Positions 1 through 13,561 of a DNA stretch of 64,000 nt are shown here, in pieces. The stretch is from Hofstenia miamia. Taxonomy: Eukaryota > Xenacoelomorpha > Acoela. Both the position numbers and the translations under genes were made by a program. Below the pieces are notes generated by a model, which was not told the origin of the DNA, ran no database searches, and saw nothing but the letters and a program-made list of their open reading frames with translations. How positions within the stretch are numbered: position 1 is the first letter of the stretch; every line of letters begins with the position of its first letter. The DNA is taken from positions 1,727,941 through 1,791,940 of the forward strand of contig SCFE01000059.1 of assembly GCA_004352715.1 (NCBI GenBank), given 5' to 3'.

Positions 1-3000
1 TTAATGCATCGTACATCCCAGATAGTTAGAGCAACGCTTCAATTTACCATCCATTTTATTATCATTCAAGCAATGCCTGTTTTCAAGATAGATATTTTGC
101 TACAAAATAGAAAATGTTTTCAATTGAAAGTAGTATATGTAAGAATATAAATTACATCAAATTAATGAATTTTCCTTGTAGAATTAGATGTTCGAAGAAT
201 GCTAAATATTTAGAAATCAGATAAATTCAGCAGAGGAATAACCCTTGAATTCAAGTGTAGAGTACATGGATTTCATAATTTATACAAGACTTGAAACAGT
301 AATTGGTTATGATATATGTCACAAACAGGTACACTTCTAATACGCATGTGAAAGACGCTGAAATTAGAATAATTTATTCAAGATAATCGGACAGAGATGC
401 GGTTTGAGTGCAGTGTTTGAGTTCTAAAATGAAAAATTGAAACTTTGGCAAAGAATACGGAAAAAATGAATTTGAGAGTAGTTAATTTTTTTTTGAAATT
501 GGAAGTAAATACATGAATATTGTATAAAGGTTGGATTTGCCCTTCCGAGTTGGTGGGCGAATTTTTTATATGAAAATGTGAAAATATAGGTATTTAATTT
601 GTAATGCACTTATATCTCTTTCACAAAGTCTAATTTTGGCATTGACTAACTTCAAAGAGTATATCTCAGGGAATATTGTTCATAAGCATACGTTTTAGCC
701 CGATTTTAAACAATTATCATGGAAATCGTAAGACATTTTACAGTTAACGTGATATGGTCTTTGGAACAGATATCTACGGGAAATTCAACTTCTTTTCTTC
801 TAATGTCTGTGCGCAATTGGTGAATAGAATTGTCACCAAAACTGAAAATACGGAAGTACTGTGTGAAAAGACGATTTTTGAGTTTGATATCAACAGTTTA
901 ACCATTGCTACAAAGGTATTGAACCTTTGTACACAATTTGAAATGAAAATATCAGTGCTATGATAGGCGCAGTATACATTGCTACATAAACAATTTTTTT
1001 ACTGATAACAGGGGCAATATTAGGAGTTTGTATTTATCAGTGCTTTCAAAGTTTGAGGAAAATGAAGTTTAAAATTTGAATAGATCTCAAGATTTGATTT
1101 GAAAATTTGAATATATTTAATTCAAAGTTTGATTTAAAATTTGAAAGTTTGAAAATTTGATTTTAAGATTAATGTTTCTTAAAGATTATTTTTACATGCA
1201 TAAAAATGCATATTCATTAGACATGTAGCAATTAATGAATTAAAAAGCCATTATTAATGCCTGTCGGATGTTTTTGTTAACAATATCTAGCTAGGGATTG
1301 TAATTAACCCTATGGTTTCTATAGAAATTTTTAGTCACGCATGACCCACTAAATAATGTCGATACCTCAAATCTGAAAGCATCACTGGACAAAGAAATGG
1401 CTCGTCTTTCATTTTATCCAACAGCGCTACGACTTGTGACTTTGTGCATAGTGAGTCCGGACGGGACTTTGATGGCATGTAGAGACAGAAAACAAAGAAG
1501 TTGAGATGTGTCCAAATACCCAGACTCCAAAATTTCCTAAAAAGATTGGAGAAAATTGTTTGATTAAGACGTTTGTTGACCTTAACCATCTTCTGCATTG
1601 TGTTGCCATATGACAACACATTGAAGAATTCTAATTACTCATGTGCAATTATCTGCAAATACAATAGACAACAAATACTTATCATACAAAGTATTAGCTG
1701 ATTAGATGTTGCTATAAATGCACGCTGTAGCAGCAGAAGCTGAATTTCTACAAAAATTTCGCCGTGTTTCAGTGATAACCTCAGAATTAGATATTCAACC
1801 ATAGCTATCATAACGTTGAAATCAAGCAGCTCCTTATAAAAAAATATGGGATAAAAAGATACTTTCGAAATTTATTGTTTGTTAAATAACTGTTTATAAA
1901 TAGTATCTCACACTTTTGTCATTAGCTAAAATAAGTTTGTTGAGATTTGTCAACACTATGCAAAATGAAGGTCTTTGCAATTATATGCTTAGATAATTAT
2001 GTAGCATTTCTAATTTGATTTAACTATTCTATGGCAGAATGGAGGCACAGATTTGAAGCATAATAAAAAAAATTTACGCTAAGTGGGCTCTTGACAATGA
2101 TTGGAAACAAGGTTGACCCTTTTCATTTTCAGAATTTCACCTGCAGCAGATATTCCTGCTAAATCAATTTGAAATCATGAAACAGCACATTTGACAGAAA
2201 TGACCCCTGCAAAGGGATGATGTTGTTTAGGAATTGTAACCGTTGTACGTGTGAAGTATTTTTGGGGTTAACTACAGCAAAAACTACCAAAAAGATTTTC
2301 ACACTGCTTAAGCTGCACTCTATTGTTCATTCTGTATAATAGTAGCATAATTAGTTTGTAAATTTTTAGATGTTTGCTAGAGCATCTAAAATCTGCATTT
2401 AAATATTTTTACTTGCCTTTGAATACTCATGCAGAAGAGGGGTAAATTCACAATAGGTTGCTTGAGGTTACATTGGATACAATCCTTTTCAATTTTTTAA
2501 ATTTAATTTTACCATAAAATAACATCGGAAAAATTAAATAAATTGTTAATGTGTAAATGATTAGCCAAAAATTTGGTTCGAAATTCGAATTCTGGAATTT
2601 TTCAAAATTTGATTTGAAAATTTGACATTTTTTTAAAGATTGGACAATTTGATTGCAAAGCACTGGTTCTTATCTATCAAGAAACAATGCGAAAGCATGT
2701 TAATATACAGAACAACATGACATATTAGTTAATTCAGAAAACAATTATTCAATGAATTGAATTAACTCTTTGCAAATAAGTTGTTTTATATTAATGAAGA
2801 CACAAATCATGTGTTCAAAAGATCATCAAATTATTTGGAATTAGCTTTATTTCACAACTCGAATTAATAAATACCATAGTGGTGTGATTTTATGGTACTA
2901 ATCGTTAAACAAACCAATGTTATAGTTTTCATGTAAGCTTTGCAACTATCTGTCTGTTGAGGCCTGCAATCAAAGCTGTTGAGTTCTAAAATGTCGTAAA

Positions 3001-3435
3001 TTGCGTACTGAAGCATTAAATGATCACTGATAATGCCAGTAATCACGTAGCAATAACGAGTTAGACTTTTCGACGCCGAAGTAATTAGATTTAATTTTGT
3101 ATTAATAAAACGCGCTGCTTTATTGTCTGTGTTGCTATTCATTTACATCCGCTTTAGGAACCTAAGGCTTCTTGCAACCCTAAAGACTTCAAGCAATTCG
3201 ACCCTTTGCAATAAGATATTAATGTTGAGGAAACTGCGATTACTGCTTATGTTCTATTTGGTGAACATCTTGTTTATCATTATTCAAAGTCACCAATTTA
3301 AATTCGAGCCTTTCTTTCTTGCTACACAAGATAAAAAATATATTTCCCACTGTTTTTCAAATTTATGAAGGATTGCTATTACAAATAACATCACTACACT
3401 TGAAAATATGTTGTGACGGTAGTTTGACCAGCCTT
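1..3435. other. AT-rich sequence without a recognisable gene
   Basis: I see no exon, RNA gene or transposon that I can support here. Short A/T-rich runs built on the core TTTGATTTGAAAATTTGA occur at about 1091-1115 and again at about 2608-2628, so this is a small local repeat. A minus-strand open frame at 1335-1619 has no recognisable motif. Confidence 0.5.
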
Positions 3436-3439
3436 TTAA

Positions 3440-3991
3440 TCCTATTAACACCGGACAGAAGCTCCGGAAACTTTTGTCATTACACTTCTGCATTACCTGA
3501 CTGAACAAAGCTAGCTCAAGATCCAAAACTGTTTGAATTTTTCTAAATATATTGACAGCAGGAATATAAAAGAAAATTTTATGAATCAATGTTTTCCAGC
3601 ATATAATAATTTCTTCTGTTCAAAAATGTTTGTTTATTTAGAGCTGCCCTAATACAAGCGCTAGTGGTTAGTATTTATGATGCTTATTTATTAACTGTTT
3701 GTAAGAACATTTGTAGCTTACATTAATATCTACTTGGTATATATTTTTTGATGAAAAGATAATTTGAATTTTATGCAACAGTTGATGTTACTTTTGTCTT
3801 CTGTCTGATTCTGGTAGGAGTATATTTTTTCAAAAGTGCATAGTCAGCATTATTTTATTCCAAATCTTCAAAAAATATTTCATCTAATGAATTTCATCAT
3901 TTCTCCCTATTTTTAAGTATGTTTGACTATTTAAACAATTCGAGCTTCTGTCCGGTTTTGACATGTCAGAAATACTCCGGTGCTAATAGGG
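3440..3991. mobile_element. piggyBac-type non-autonomous element (MITE)
   Basis: The 552-bp segment is flanked on both sides by TTAA (3436-3439 and 3992-3995), the invariant piggyBac target. The ends are inverted: left TCCTATTAACACCGGA, right (reverse complement) CCCTATTAGCACCGGA, 14 of 16 identical. A subterminal motif ACCGGACAGAAGCTC is also found in inverted orientation at both ends. No transposase is encoded, so it would need enzyme supplied in trans. Confidence 0.7.
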
Positions 3992-4661
3992 TTAAGCAAT
4001 TGCTGTTCTTACGAAAGTTGAAGAAAGAAATTTTTTACTTCAGGATATTTCAAGCAAAATAAACCAATTCCCCCCTCTTTAATAAGAACATTATATTTCA
4101 GAAAAGTTATAGTTCTACACAAACACCTACTTCTATGATGGAGATTTTGTAATTGCCTCGTTGATCCAAATTTTAAATTGGTTAGTTGCTTAAGTGAACA
4201 TGAAAATCGTATCAAATGTTTACCTCGCCACTTTATCGAATGTTCACAATCACTTAGCAGGCAGTGACCCATTATTTTAACAATGTGTAAATGTTAACAA
4301 CAACGGATTATTGCTTTCTATCATTGAACATTTAAATTTTCTCAAATATTTTGACTTTGATTCTTTCACATTGTTTACTAAATAAGCTGATGTATGCTTA
4401 TAGAAAAATATTGGATATGTTTTAGAAAGCAAAATTTAATATTTTCCATAAATTTTTTTCATAAAATAGGGCAAAAGTAGTAATATAATATCTTTAATTA
4501 AATTTTTAAAAATAGTTGTTCCAACGCAAAACACATTGATTTTAAAGTAAATGTTTAAAAAAAAAACATTTGCAAGTAGCCTTCAATAATGTATTTAGAG
4601 GGATGCGATGTGTAAAATATATGGAGGGTTTGACATTGTAAGTTTATAGCGAATTATTCAG

Positions 4662-4665
<4 letters not shown>

Positions 4666-4701
<36 letters not shown>
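4666..4701. repeat. (TA)n microsatellite
   Basis: Uninterrupted TA dinucleotide run of about 36 bases; one of several in the window. Confidence 0.95.
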
Positions 4702-4705
<4 letters not shown>

Positions 4706-6264
4706 TTAATACTATAAAATGTTTTATTATAGAAGCACTTTGACAATGGAATGTGTAATTTTCAAAGTTATTCATCGCCGTTTTCTTTTTCTTCAAAATG
4801 TACTTAGCTTTCTTATGTATTTTTGTTTATTCATTACTGATTTAACAATTAATTTTTTTCGCTATATGTTCTACTATTTTGCTTCATTAGGCTTGATTAA
4901 TATATTAAATTACATTAAAAACGTAGTCACAGGGGGTCTCCGGAGGCGCTAAGCCCCGTCTGAGAGATTGGCGATCCCCTCCTACATCAATTTGAAGGAA
5001 CTATGCTTTATCTCCAAGACAAGACCAGCCAACGCTAAATATACAACACTTGACACTCAAAATGAAATTAGAAATTTTGACTAGAACAGTTCAAGTAAGT
5101 AAGGGTATTATTTACTATTTGTATGGATAGAATTATGGATAAGAACCATGAAGAGATTGAAGCCTTGGGGAAAAGATTTATTAAATTTAGCTCAACAAAT
5201 TCTATTGTGCTAGAACATGGCTACTAGAACATTTGGCCAATATCATGATATTTTTAGGAAAAAACTTTGCAAAAACATTCACCTTTTTGATGGAATTGTC
5301 TCACAATTGTATGGTGTAAAAGAAGCAATGAAGTCATTTCCCTTGTTCACTAATTTTCCAATTTAGACTTTTTTAAGAAACACACTTTTGTCAGGTTGTA
5401 TAATGGTGGTAGGTAAGCTGAAAACTCTAATTTTGAAGATACAGCTAAAAATTAATTGATGCAAAATTTTACGTTATTCTTGATGCATATTGTCATTATC
5501 AGGCTCATAGGTTATTTGCAACTGTCACAAAATTAGTTTTATACTAATTCTAATTTGCTACAAAGGTTCTAACTTTAATTGATATTGCATTCAAAGTTCT
5601 GCTTCTTTTTATGTAGATAGTACCCGTACCTTCAGGCATGTGGTGAGTAAAGTAATAGGTTTTTGATGGTAGGAGGAAGAGGATTCACTCCTTTATCTTC
5701 TGGTGGTTTCAAATTTCAGATATCATATTAGTTTAGGAAGTATATATAGGCGCTTCAAAATTTTTCAAAAGACCCAAAATATTCGCTGTGCGGCTTAAGG
5801 TTAACCATCAAGTCTAATAGGATTTACTGGAACACATATTTCAGGGCTCTCAGTAGAAAAATGGCTAATTTCTTCACTTTATTATGGCACCAAACGTTAC
5901 TATTTCACAATGTTCAAGCTGGTCCACAATTCTTGAAATATATCAAACCTGGTACAGCTTGGCTTGCACCATTTACATTTCGAAGGAAAATCTCATGAGT
6001 TTTTCAAATGTGCTTAGCACTATCAAAAACAGACTTTCCACAATGACATACCGTAAGTCCTCTGGTTTTCAAGAAGCAAAATTTGGCTTATTTGGCCCTT
6101 GAAGAAGAACTCTACCTCAAATTGATATTAATGATTCATTAATGTTTGGAAGGAAAAAATTGGTTTCTTTACATTTGATTATACTCCAATATTCAAGTCT
6201 TAAATTTTTGCAGAAAATTATCAGGAAGCAATTATCACTAATCAAATATCCCACCTAAAAATAT

Positions 6265-6304
6265 GTCAGCCCCTCCTGGAGTTTTAGCCTGGGTACGTCA
6301 CTGA
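6265..6304 (-). repeat. lone hAT-like transposon end
   Basis: Read on the minus strand from about 6304, the sequence starts CAGTGACGTACCCAGG and continues into a pyrimidine/purine-skewed stretch. This resembles the CAGTGGCGTACGCAGG terminus of the element at 53443-53678. No matching opposite end was found, so it is probably truncated. Confidence 0.35.
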
Positions 6305-7170
6305 ATTACATATTTTAGATTGGTATGCACCTAAAAATATTTCAGAATTAAAATGACTCCTCAGATGTTCTTGTATCCCTGTTCTTAAATGTCGCATGGT
6401 CTCACCGATGCATAAAACAATTGCATTCATCAATATTTGTAGATATAAACAGTTCCAGATAACAAATCAATTTGTACTTTATCTTTGTTTACGAAAATAT
6501 CTTATGCTGCAGTCGATGTTAATATTTGACCAATTTTCAATGACTATGACATCTATGTTCTAAAAATTTTAGTTGTTTCTTTTAAGTCTTTATATTCTCT
6601 TTAGTATAAGGTAACCTCCAAAATATCTTTACTTTTCTACATCATTCGATTTCTTATTTACAATACCATGCTGAATTTATATTGTAGATTTTGATAATAT
6701 TGTACCGTGGATAACTATTTTCATAAGATCATTAATGAATTTATCTAAGTTCTTTGCTAAATTTTCATAATTTGAACAACTTGTAAATATTCGAACTACT
6801 AGACATTTATGAACTTATGAATGAATGGCACAGGATGATCTGTTTTCGAAGATTTTTTATAATAATTTGTAGTTGCTAGATTTTCATTCCTTAAGAGCTT
6901 ATTATCTCAGAAGTTCAACTCCTATAAATTTCGTGATTGACTGTATATTTACTTCCCTTACAAATGCTGTGAAAAATTTACAAAATTGTGAAATTCTTCT
7001 TTACTCTTAAATGCTGCAATTATATAAGGTATATCATATCGGTGATAGTTCATAGATTGCAGGAGTAGATACAAAAATATTGGAAGGATCATGGGAATAT
7101 AAACATACTAAATGTATAATTGGGTACTAAAGAATGTATGCATTAAACTTATTTCATCATTGATTTTACT

Positions 7171-7380
7171 GCTCCCGTGAGTACTTCACCTTATCTTCTA
7201 TCTTCCTTACTAAATTTTGATCTTTGGTACTGCGGCGTCTATCATTTTCTCACTCTTTCTATTCTCTATAACTCCCGTGATATGTGCTATGTCATTTTAC
7301 TACCATTTTGCAAACAGTACTGTTTCCTTAAGCTCCAGTGTACAATGCGTCCTACTTTCTTTGTCCTGTCTGATTCTGCA
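7171..7380 (+). repeat. unnamed dispersed repeat, plus copy
   Basis: About 210 bp that is clearly related, by eye at roughly 70-75 percent identity with small indels, to the reverse complement of 8996-9208. Shared landmarks include CTCCCGTGA at the start, CTCTATAACTCCC in the middle and CTGATTCTGCAT at the end. The family is not recognised. Confidence 0.6.
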
Positions 7381-7505
7381 TATTTGGAATTGACCGAAAA
7401 TTTCAAGATGGGCCGGTAGTTAACAGGCAACAGCAAAAACTAATACTGGCTGACTAGACTTTATGCTACACATTATATTTGAATTGTATATTTGCCCCAT
7501 GCATG

Positions 7506-7508
<3 letters not shown>

Positions 7509-7539
<31 letters not shown>

Positions 7540-7708
7540 NNNNNNNNNNNNNNNNNNNNNNNNNNNNNNNNNNNNNNNNNNNNNNNNNNNNNNNNNNNNN
7601 NNNNNNNNNNNNNNNNNNNNNNNNNNNNNNNNNNNNNNNNNNNNNNNNNNNNNNNNNNNNNNNNNNNNNNNNNNNNNNNNNNNNNTATATATATATATAT
7701 ATATATAT
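7509..7708. repeat. (TA)n microsatellite with an assembly gap
   Basis: TA runs at 7509-7539 and 7686-7708 flank a run of N at 7540-7685. The assembly broke inside the dinucleotide repeat, so the true repeat length is unknown. Confidence 0.9.
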
Positions 7709-8995
7709 CATTTAGAAAATAACTCAGATTGATGCAAAACAGCGCTATTATAGATATATTTCTAGAAAAATACAAATTTTGATATTTTCTATATGTATCA
7801 ATTTTTTACATAACTTAAATCAGTTTATCATTTTTCAGAGAATTTCAATTGTGAATGCTTTAGTTGAGTTCGTTAGTTTATTTGCCAGGAAAATATAACT
7901 GCTACCACCCGTGGCAGGCAATTCTACTTACCAAAAGCAAAAAATATATATTTATTGATTACTTTGATAAAAAGTGAATAGAAAAAAGAAGAAGAAATAT
8001 TCTGTACTATGCAGCATCGTAGCTGCTCCTGATGACTTGGTATTCATGACTCCTATTTCATTTTGAATTCTATTCACTGCAAAATATAATTAATTTTTTA
8101 ATATCCAATATAAGATACTTGAAGCAATTGACAAAGGTGATAAGTTTAGAACTGGTTTGAGTCTGACTGTTGTTTAAGCCTCATCGCTCATTGAAACTTT
8201 CAACAAAACTGTAAATACAAACATGAAAAATACAAATACATTTGTTTATTTATCTCACCACAAAAATTTCTTCCTGAGATTTTTTATTGAATTTGGTCCC
8301 TGTTTAGACATCCTCAAAACTAAGCAGTCATTGCAATGTTTTTGAATGTATATGCAAACAGATTTCGATCCCTTATCATGACAAAATGTTTGAGGGAGTG
8401 CAAAATATTATTCAGGGAAGCTTAGATTGATATCAATTGAGATTGGGTTTGAAGAGCGAGCAACATGCCACGAAAAAAAGACAAAACAATATGCTTCCAC
8501 ACACATTAATAGTTAGTCACTAGTTGGAAAATTAAATGTATTAGTCATCATGGCACAAAACAGTTACATGTAGAACACTGTTCAATCATTCAATGTAGTG
8601 TTAAAACCCATACATGTAATCAGTAATTAATGTTAGTACTATTGAATGACCTAAATTATCTGATTTAATGACGGTGGAAATCTCAGTCACTACCAAAAAT
8701 TTATCAAAATATTGAGAAAATAAACAAAAGTGGATTTCACGTGCTTAGATTTTAAATTTTTCAATTTTTTGAGGAAAATTTTTTGATTTAACCAGTCAAA
8801 ATTAATTTTGAGATATTCCACGAATTAAAAAACAAAACTTCCACTCGACTAGACAAAAAGTTAACCCACCTCGTTTCCACCAATGATCTCAATGCACTAA
8901 AAGCAAGAGGAGATTACATCGACAAATTTACAAGAGGTTCCAAAAATGGTGAATAATTGGTAGACGTTGGATAGAAACAATGTGCATGAGTATTG

Positions 8996-9208
8996 ATGCA
9001 GAATCAGGCAAGACCAAGTAGGACGACTTGTACACTCGAGCTTAAAGAAACAGTATTGATTAGAAACAGGAATACAATGACATAGCACATGTCAAGGGAG
9101 TTATAGAGAATAGTAAAAATAAGAACACTAATAGATGTCGCAGCAGCAAAGCATGAAATTTAGAAAGGAATGTAGGAGACAAGTTGAAGTATTCACGGGA
9201 GTACTCGG
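8996..9208 (-). repeat. unnamed dispersed repeat, minus copy
   Basis: Inverted partner of 7171-7380, separated from it by about 1.6 kb. The pair could be two independent insertions or long inverted termini of a larger decayed element. No flanking duplication could be identified. Confidence 0.6.
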
Positions 9209-10809
9209 ATCTATAGACGTATTCTTGCAGGAGTTAGAACTATCAAAGTGTTCAGTAGTTTTATGAAAACTCTTAGAATCCCAGGAATCTGGTAAGTTCC
9301 CAACTTCAAGTTATGAAATGAAAGAGATTATAATAATAACACTGATCTACAAAATGTAAAAAATTTATGAGACGCGAACTGAAAGAGTTATTTTTATATA
9401 AATTTAGTATACAGATTTCAAATATTTTATCATTTTTTAATATAAGGTCTAGTTTTTGTATTTTTTTTGCTTTCGATGAGTAGCTAAATTAAAATGCAAT
9501 GAATTTCTATTTCAAGCTTCGCTCCACACATAAATCAGCAATACATTAAATCAATGCAATTCAGATTTTTACTTTACATTAAATTCTAAAAAAAAGAATA
9601 AAATAGGAAAATATTTCAAATTAAAAGTAGCGATAAGTGAAAAAATTTTAAAATAGAAATTCACCTTTATGTGGAACATGCATTAGTGCTGAAGGCAAGT
9701 TGTGATCATTGGCTTTTTTCTTGTTTTGATATAGCAGCAACATTCGTAAGGCAAAATTAGGATTTAGCTAGATCATTGCTTGCAAGCCATTAGGAATCAA
9801 AAAACTTCCCTTTTTCAAACACCAAGCAAAAAGATAACTATATATGTAGCACCAATTCTTATCTTGCAGCAAAAATACTTATGATAAGCATGCTGCATCG
9901 TTTCTGTAAAACTCTTCTGCATGTTTCAGGAGTAAATATGTAGCAAAATAGATCTACCTTAGTTAAACAATTACAAGAAGACATTATAAATATATTTAAT
10001 AGTTAACCTAAGCAGCTTGCAAAGCATTGATTTGTGAAAAGAAAAAAGCATATAAACATTTTATGAATTTTCGAACCAGCAAGAATTTTACAGAATAATA
10101 AAGCTAGAAATGCATCGAATATTGAATCTCGTAAGGCATTCAACAAATTCATTAGAAATGAATATGCGCGCCTTCCAAATGAAAGTTCAAAATGGAAGCA
10201 ATACATGAAATCATAAATTATAAGCGATCAAAATCAAACTCAATTGATGTGATAAATGATCAGAAAGGGAAACAAACTTACTGGCGATTTAGAAATATCT
10301 AGTAAATTTAATATCAATGGCTTTTGTTAACCTAGGAAAATGCAATGCCCCCTCATTAAGTATGAAAACGTTTGGTGCAAAATGTTTACACCCGAATTTT
10401 TTTCCGCTTCTCAACTTGTTATGAAATTATTAAATCAATCGATAAGCATGTCAAAATATTTACATTTCATACTTTTAAAAGGTTGTATTTTTAATTTCAC
10501 ACTTAAGTTTCTTTTAGCCTTTAATTACAATGATTTTCTTTGTCCACATATTTAAGTGGCAATTGCTTGCAACTATTCAAAATACATTGATGGATCAGAA
10601 TCTGATAAATTCTTTAAGTAATGCAAGCTCATGTGACTGAAACGTCCATGCTAGTCACAAAATTCCGCTGACTAAGTTATTCGTTCCTACATAATAGACA
10701 CACAGTCAACTACAGCAATGAGTAAAAATCGCGATCATGAAACATTTCTCGGTGGCCGGTGAGCTTTGTTACAGCATGATGCTGAGAGGGTTCATCAATG
10801 AAGTGTAAA
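9209..10809. other. intergenic stretch, no gene seen
   Basis: AT-rich sequence with only short, unconvincing open frames. Nothing supportable. Confidence 0.4.
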
Positions 10810-10822
10810 AGTAGCTTAGACA

Positions 10823-11395
10823 ATGCTTCTCATTAATGATGCCCAATTTTCTTCAGTGGTTGGTGCTTTAAAAAAAGATGCCATTATCTCTCTGCTTCGC
10901 CAAGCTGTCACCTCCCCTTCCTGCTCACACCAGTCTCCAACGTCAGCCATTCCAATGATGCCCTGTCATCCTTGTCAGACTCCCTTGCTAAACTCACCTC
11001 CGATGTCTCGGCCATTCAAACTCAAATGTTCTCCTACAGTGCTTCCGCTTCCATACCATTCCTAATCTTCCAAATCATTCTGTTCCACGTTCTGCTCCTG
11101 CAGTTGCTCCCTCTGCTGTGCTACCACTTGCGCCTGAACAGTCTGTTCCACTGCCTACTCACTACAATAATCGCCCTTGTCACATTCTTGGTACTAGTTC
11201 TTCCTGTCGACTGCTTGCTGTTCCGATTAGTTCTCTTCCTCATCTCCTCATAAAGCTCACATCTATATCAGAGGTTTTGCTAATTCTGTTTCTGCTTTTG
11301 ATGTTGCTGATCACCTCCATTGCTCCTCACTCCAATTTGATGACGTCCTTCCCATTCCACCACGCACAAAATTCTCCATTCGCCTCCTTCCATAT
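10823..11395 (+). pseudogene. LINE family A ORF1 remnant
   Basis: Broken ORF1, which in this superfamily encodes the RNA-binding chaperone of the retrotransposition particle. A segment near 10955-11040 reads as a short coiled-coil-like helix (SDSLAKLTSDVSAIQTQM). A segment near 11250-11390 reads KAHIYIRGFANSVSAFDV, which could be the first strand and helix of an RRM-type fold. The two are in different frames, so at least one frameshift separates them. Confidence 0.5.
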
Positions 11396-11584
11396 TGTCA
11401 GTAATCAAGGGTCTCATCATGTTCTCATAGATCCTGAAGTGTGGTCAGATGGCATCTTGATGCGATACTATCGTCTCTCTGATGGTGTGAGCAAATCTTT
11501 TGGCCTACGTCTCTGCCATCATGACGCTTCTTGTCATGATTGACTGCCTGCACCTCCTAGCTTGGAACTTACTCCTCACCCTAA

Positions 11585-12290
11585 CTCTGGTTTCTCATTT
11601 TTGCTCCCCAATGCCCGCAGTATTGTCTAATTAACCGCCATTTCAGTTTTTACACCTTCTTCTTGCAGTCTGATGTTGACTTCATTTTCTTTACTGAATC
11701 CTTCTGTTGCTGACAGTGTTGTTTTTCCTAACTTTACACTTAGAGTTCTCTCCCATATGGATCACTGTAATGGTCATCATGGTAGTGTTTCATTGCCTCA
11801 TTGATATCCCCTCTCCTTTGAGTCTTTTCTCTTTGATTTCTGTTGTGGCTGTGCTGTTGTTTTCAGTGACTACATTGCTTGTCTTCTTTGTGTTTCCAAA
11901 CCTCCTTCCAACAGTCCTTTTCGTATTCCCCCTGCTGATTTTTTATCCATGCTTGAGTACTTTCATGATCAGTCTATGAGTCTCTCTCATCAACTTAGAG
12001 TTTCCACTTCTCCTCATCATCAATTTATCTTTGGTGACTTCAACCTTCCTAATGTTTGCTGGAATGCACTTAACTCTGATGATGTCTATGAATCCACTGT
12101 TCTGAATCTGTTTGCTTCCTACTCTCTTGAACAACTTGTATTTTCTCTTACTTCCTGCTCTTTCCTCCTTGACTTAGTTTTATGCTCTCACCTTGATCAC
12201 ATTTTTGACACCTCTGTGGTCCCTGTTCGGGTTAAACTGTCTGATCACTCATTTGTTTGCTTCAACTTGTCTGTCAATTCTATTACCCCA
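11585..12290 (+). pseudogene. LINE family A endonuclease domain
   Basis: APE-type endonuclease that would nick the target for target-primed reverse transcription. The domain start LPNARSI is at about 11607. FIFGDFNLPNVCW at about 12027-12065 is the conserved GDFN core, and SDHSFV at about 12240-12256 supplies the C-terminal SDH motif. The N-terminal half is frameshifted; the C-terminal half is open from 11949 to 12704. Confidence 0.7.
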
Positions 12291-12699
12291 TCTGCTTGTC
12301 CTGCTGCTCCTCATTATGCTCGATTTAACAGTGACTTTGTATTAGTAAATACTGCTCTTTCTTCTTCATTCTCCATTTTTACTGACTCTTTCCTTCACCA
12401 ACTTATTTCATCCTTTGTTCATCATCATCCTCTTCCTTTCTATTTCTCATCCCTTACTGTATGCTCACTTAATAAACTTGAATCTTTCAAACGCCAGTAT
12501 GGTCCTTCCAATTCTCTGAAACTCTCTTCTCTCATAGAAGATGTCATCAAATTCATAAAACTCAACAAGATCTCTCTGCTGTCCAGCTTCTCATATGGAT
12601 CTCTTCAAGACTCTTATTCTTTCTGGCATTCCCTGCATTCCAAACCTGACCCCCACCTTGAAATGGAACCATCTTTCTGTTTACTCAGATCTGGAGAAA

Positions 12700-13560
12700 A
12701 CTGATCTCTTCAATGCCTATTTCACCTCGAATTTCTCTGATACTGTCTCTCTCTGCTCTGGTCCCCTTGCCACCTCCCTGCTGATTCGCCCATGTGATAT
12801 TGTCTTCAACACCCATGATATGTCCCTCATGTTTAAGTACAACAAGTTGTCTGGTCCTTGCTATCCTGATGGTATCCCATCCTTTCTAATTCACGAAACC
12901 TTCTCAACTCCTTCCATCCATTTAAAGCATCTCTTCACCAACATTTGCTCCTCTAAGCGTTTTGTGCCTTGCTGAAAACATCTTGGATCTCTCCACTGTT
13001 AAAATCCAATCAGCTTCCCTCCTCTTAAGTCACTTCTTATCGTCCAATAGCTATTCTTTCTCAGCTGTCAATCATCTTTGAACACCTTGACTTTCATTAC
13101 ATGTTCCCTAAAATTCAGGGTAACCTTCTGGGTCATTCTACCATCACCAACTTACTCATTTTTATTGAAAACTTATATTTCCTCTCTGATCATAATGATC
13201 CTGGTTACATTATCATTCTTGACATTTCTAAACCTTTTTATCAGCTCCCTCATTCTATTATTCATGACAAATTAAGTTTATTAGGCTTTGATGCTGATGT
13301 CATTGAGCTCTTCCAGTCTTACCTGTCCAATCATCATCAGTGTGGCAAAATCAACATGTTTATTTCTTCTCCTGCTCTTGTCTCTAGTGGTGCTTCTCAA
13401 AGTTCTGTATTTGCTGTTCTCTTCTTCCTCATTACCTTCAACAAGCTCACTCAATCTGTCCTCATCTCATCCTGTCTACTGTATGTGTATGACACTGTTT
13501 TTCAACTTTGGTAGTTCTTTTGCCTTCAACATTACCTCTGATTTTGAGCTTTTGGCTACT
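12700..13560 (+). pseudogene. LINE family A reverse transcriptase domain, frameshifted
   Basis: The RT palm is recognisable in pieces. There is a GPCYPDGIPSFLI-like linker at about 12860-12895. IIILDISKPFYQLPHSII at about 13210-13260 corresponds to the LDFSKAFD block. A degraded SGVPQGSVLGP block lies at about 13387-13425 (SGASQSSVFAVLF). The catalytic YADD block is reduced to LYVYDTVF at about 13480-13503, so the catalytic pair is lost. Several frameshifts occur. Not functional. Confidence 0.7.
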
Positions 13561-13561
13561 T

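Larger units (their letters stand above)
3996..7170. other. intergenic stretch, no gene seen
   Basis: Apart from a (TA)n tract at 4666-4701, a GC-richer island at about 4925-4985 that looks like a repeat fragment, and a hAT-like end at about 6265-6304, I find nothing I can support. Confidence 0.4.

Noticed and set aside
1335-1619. Minus-strand open frame of 94 codons
   Set aside because: No motif, no splice support and an overlapping alternative frame; insufficient to call a gene.
7463-7775. Open frames in several phases around the first N gap
   Set aside because: They are translations of the (TA)n repeat and unknown bases (Tyr-Ile repeats) with no biological meaning.
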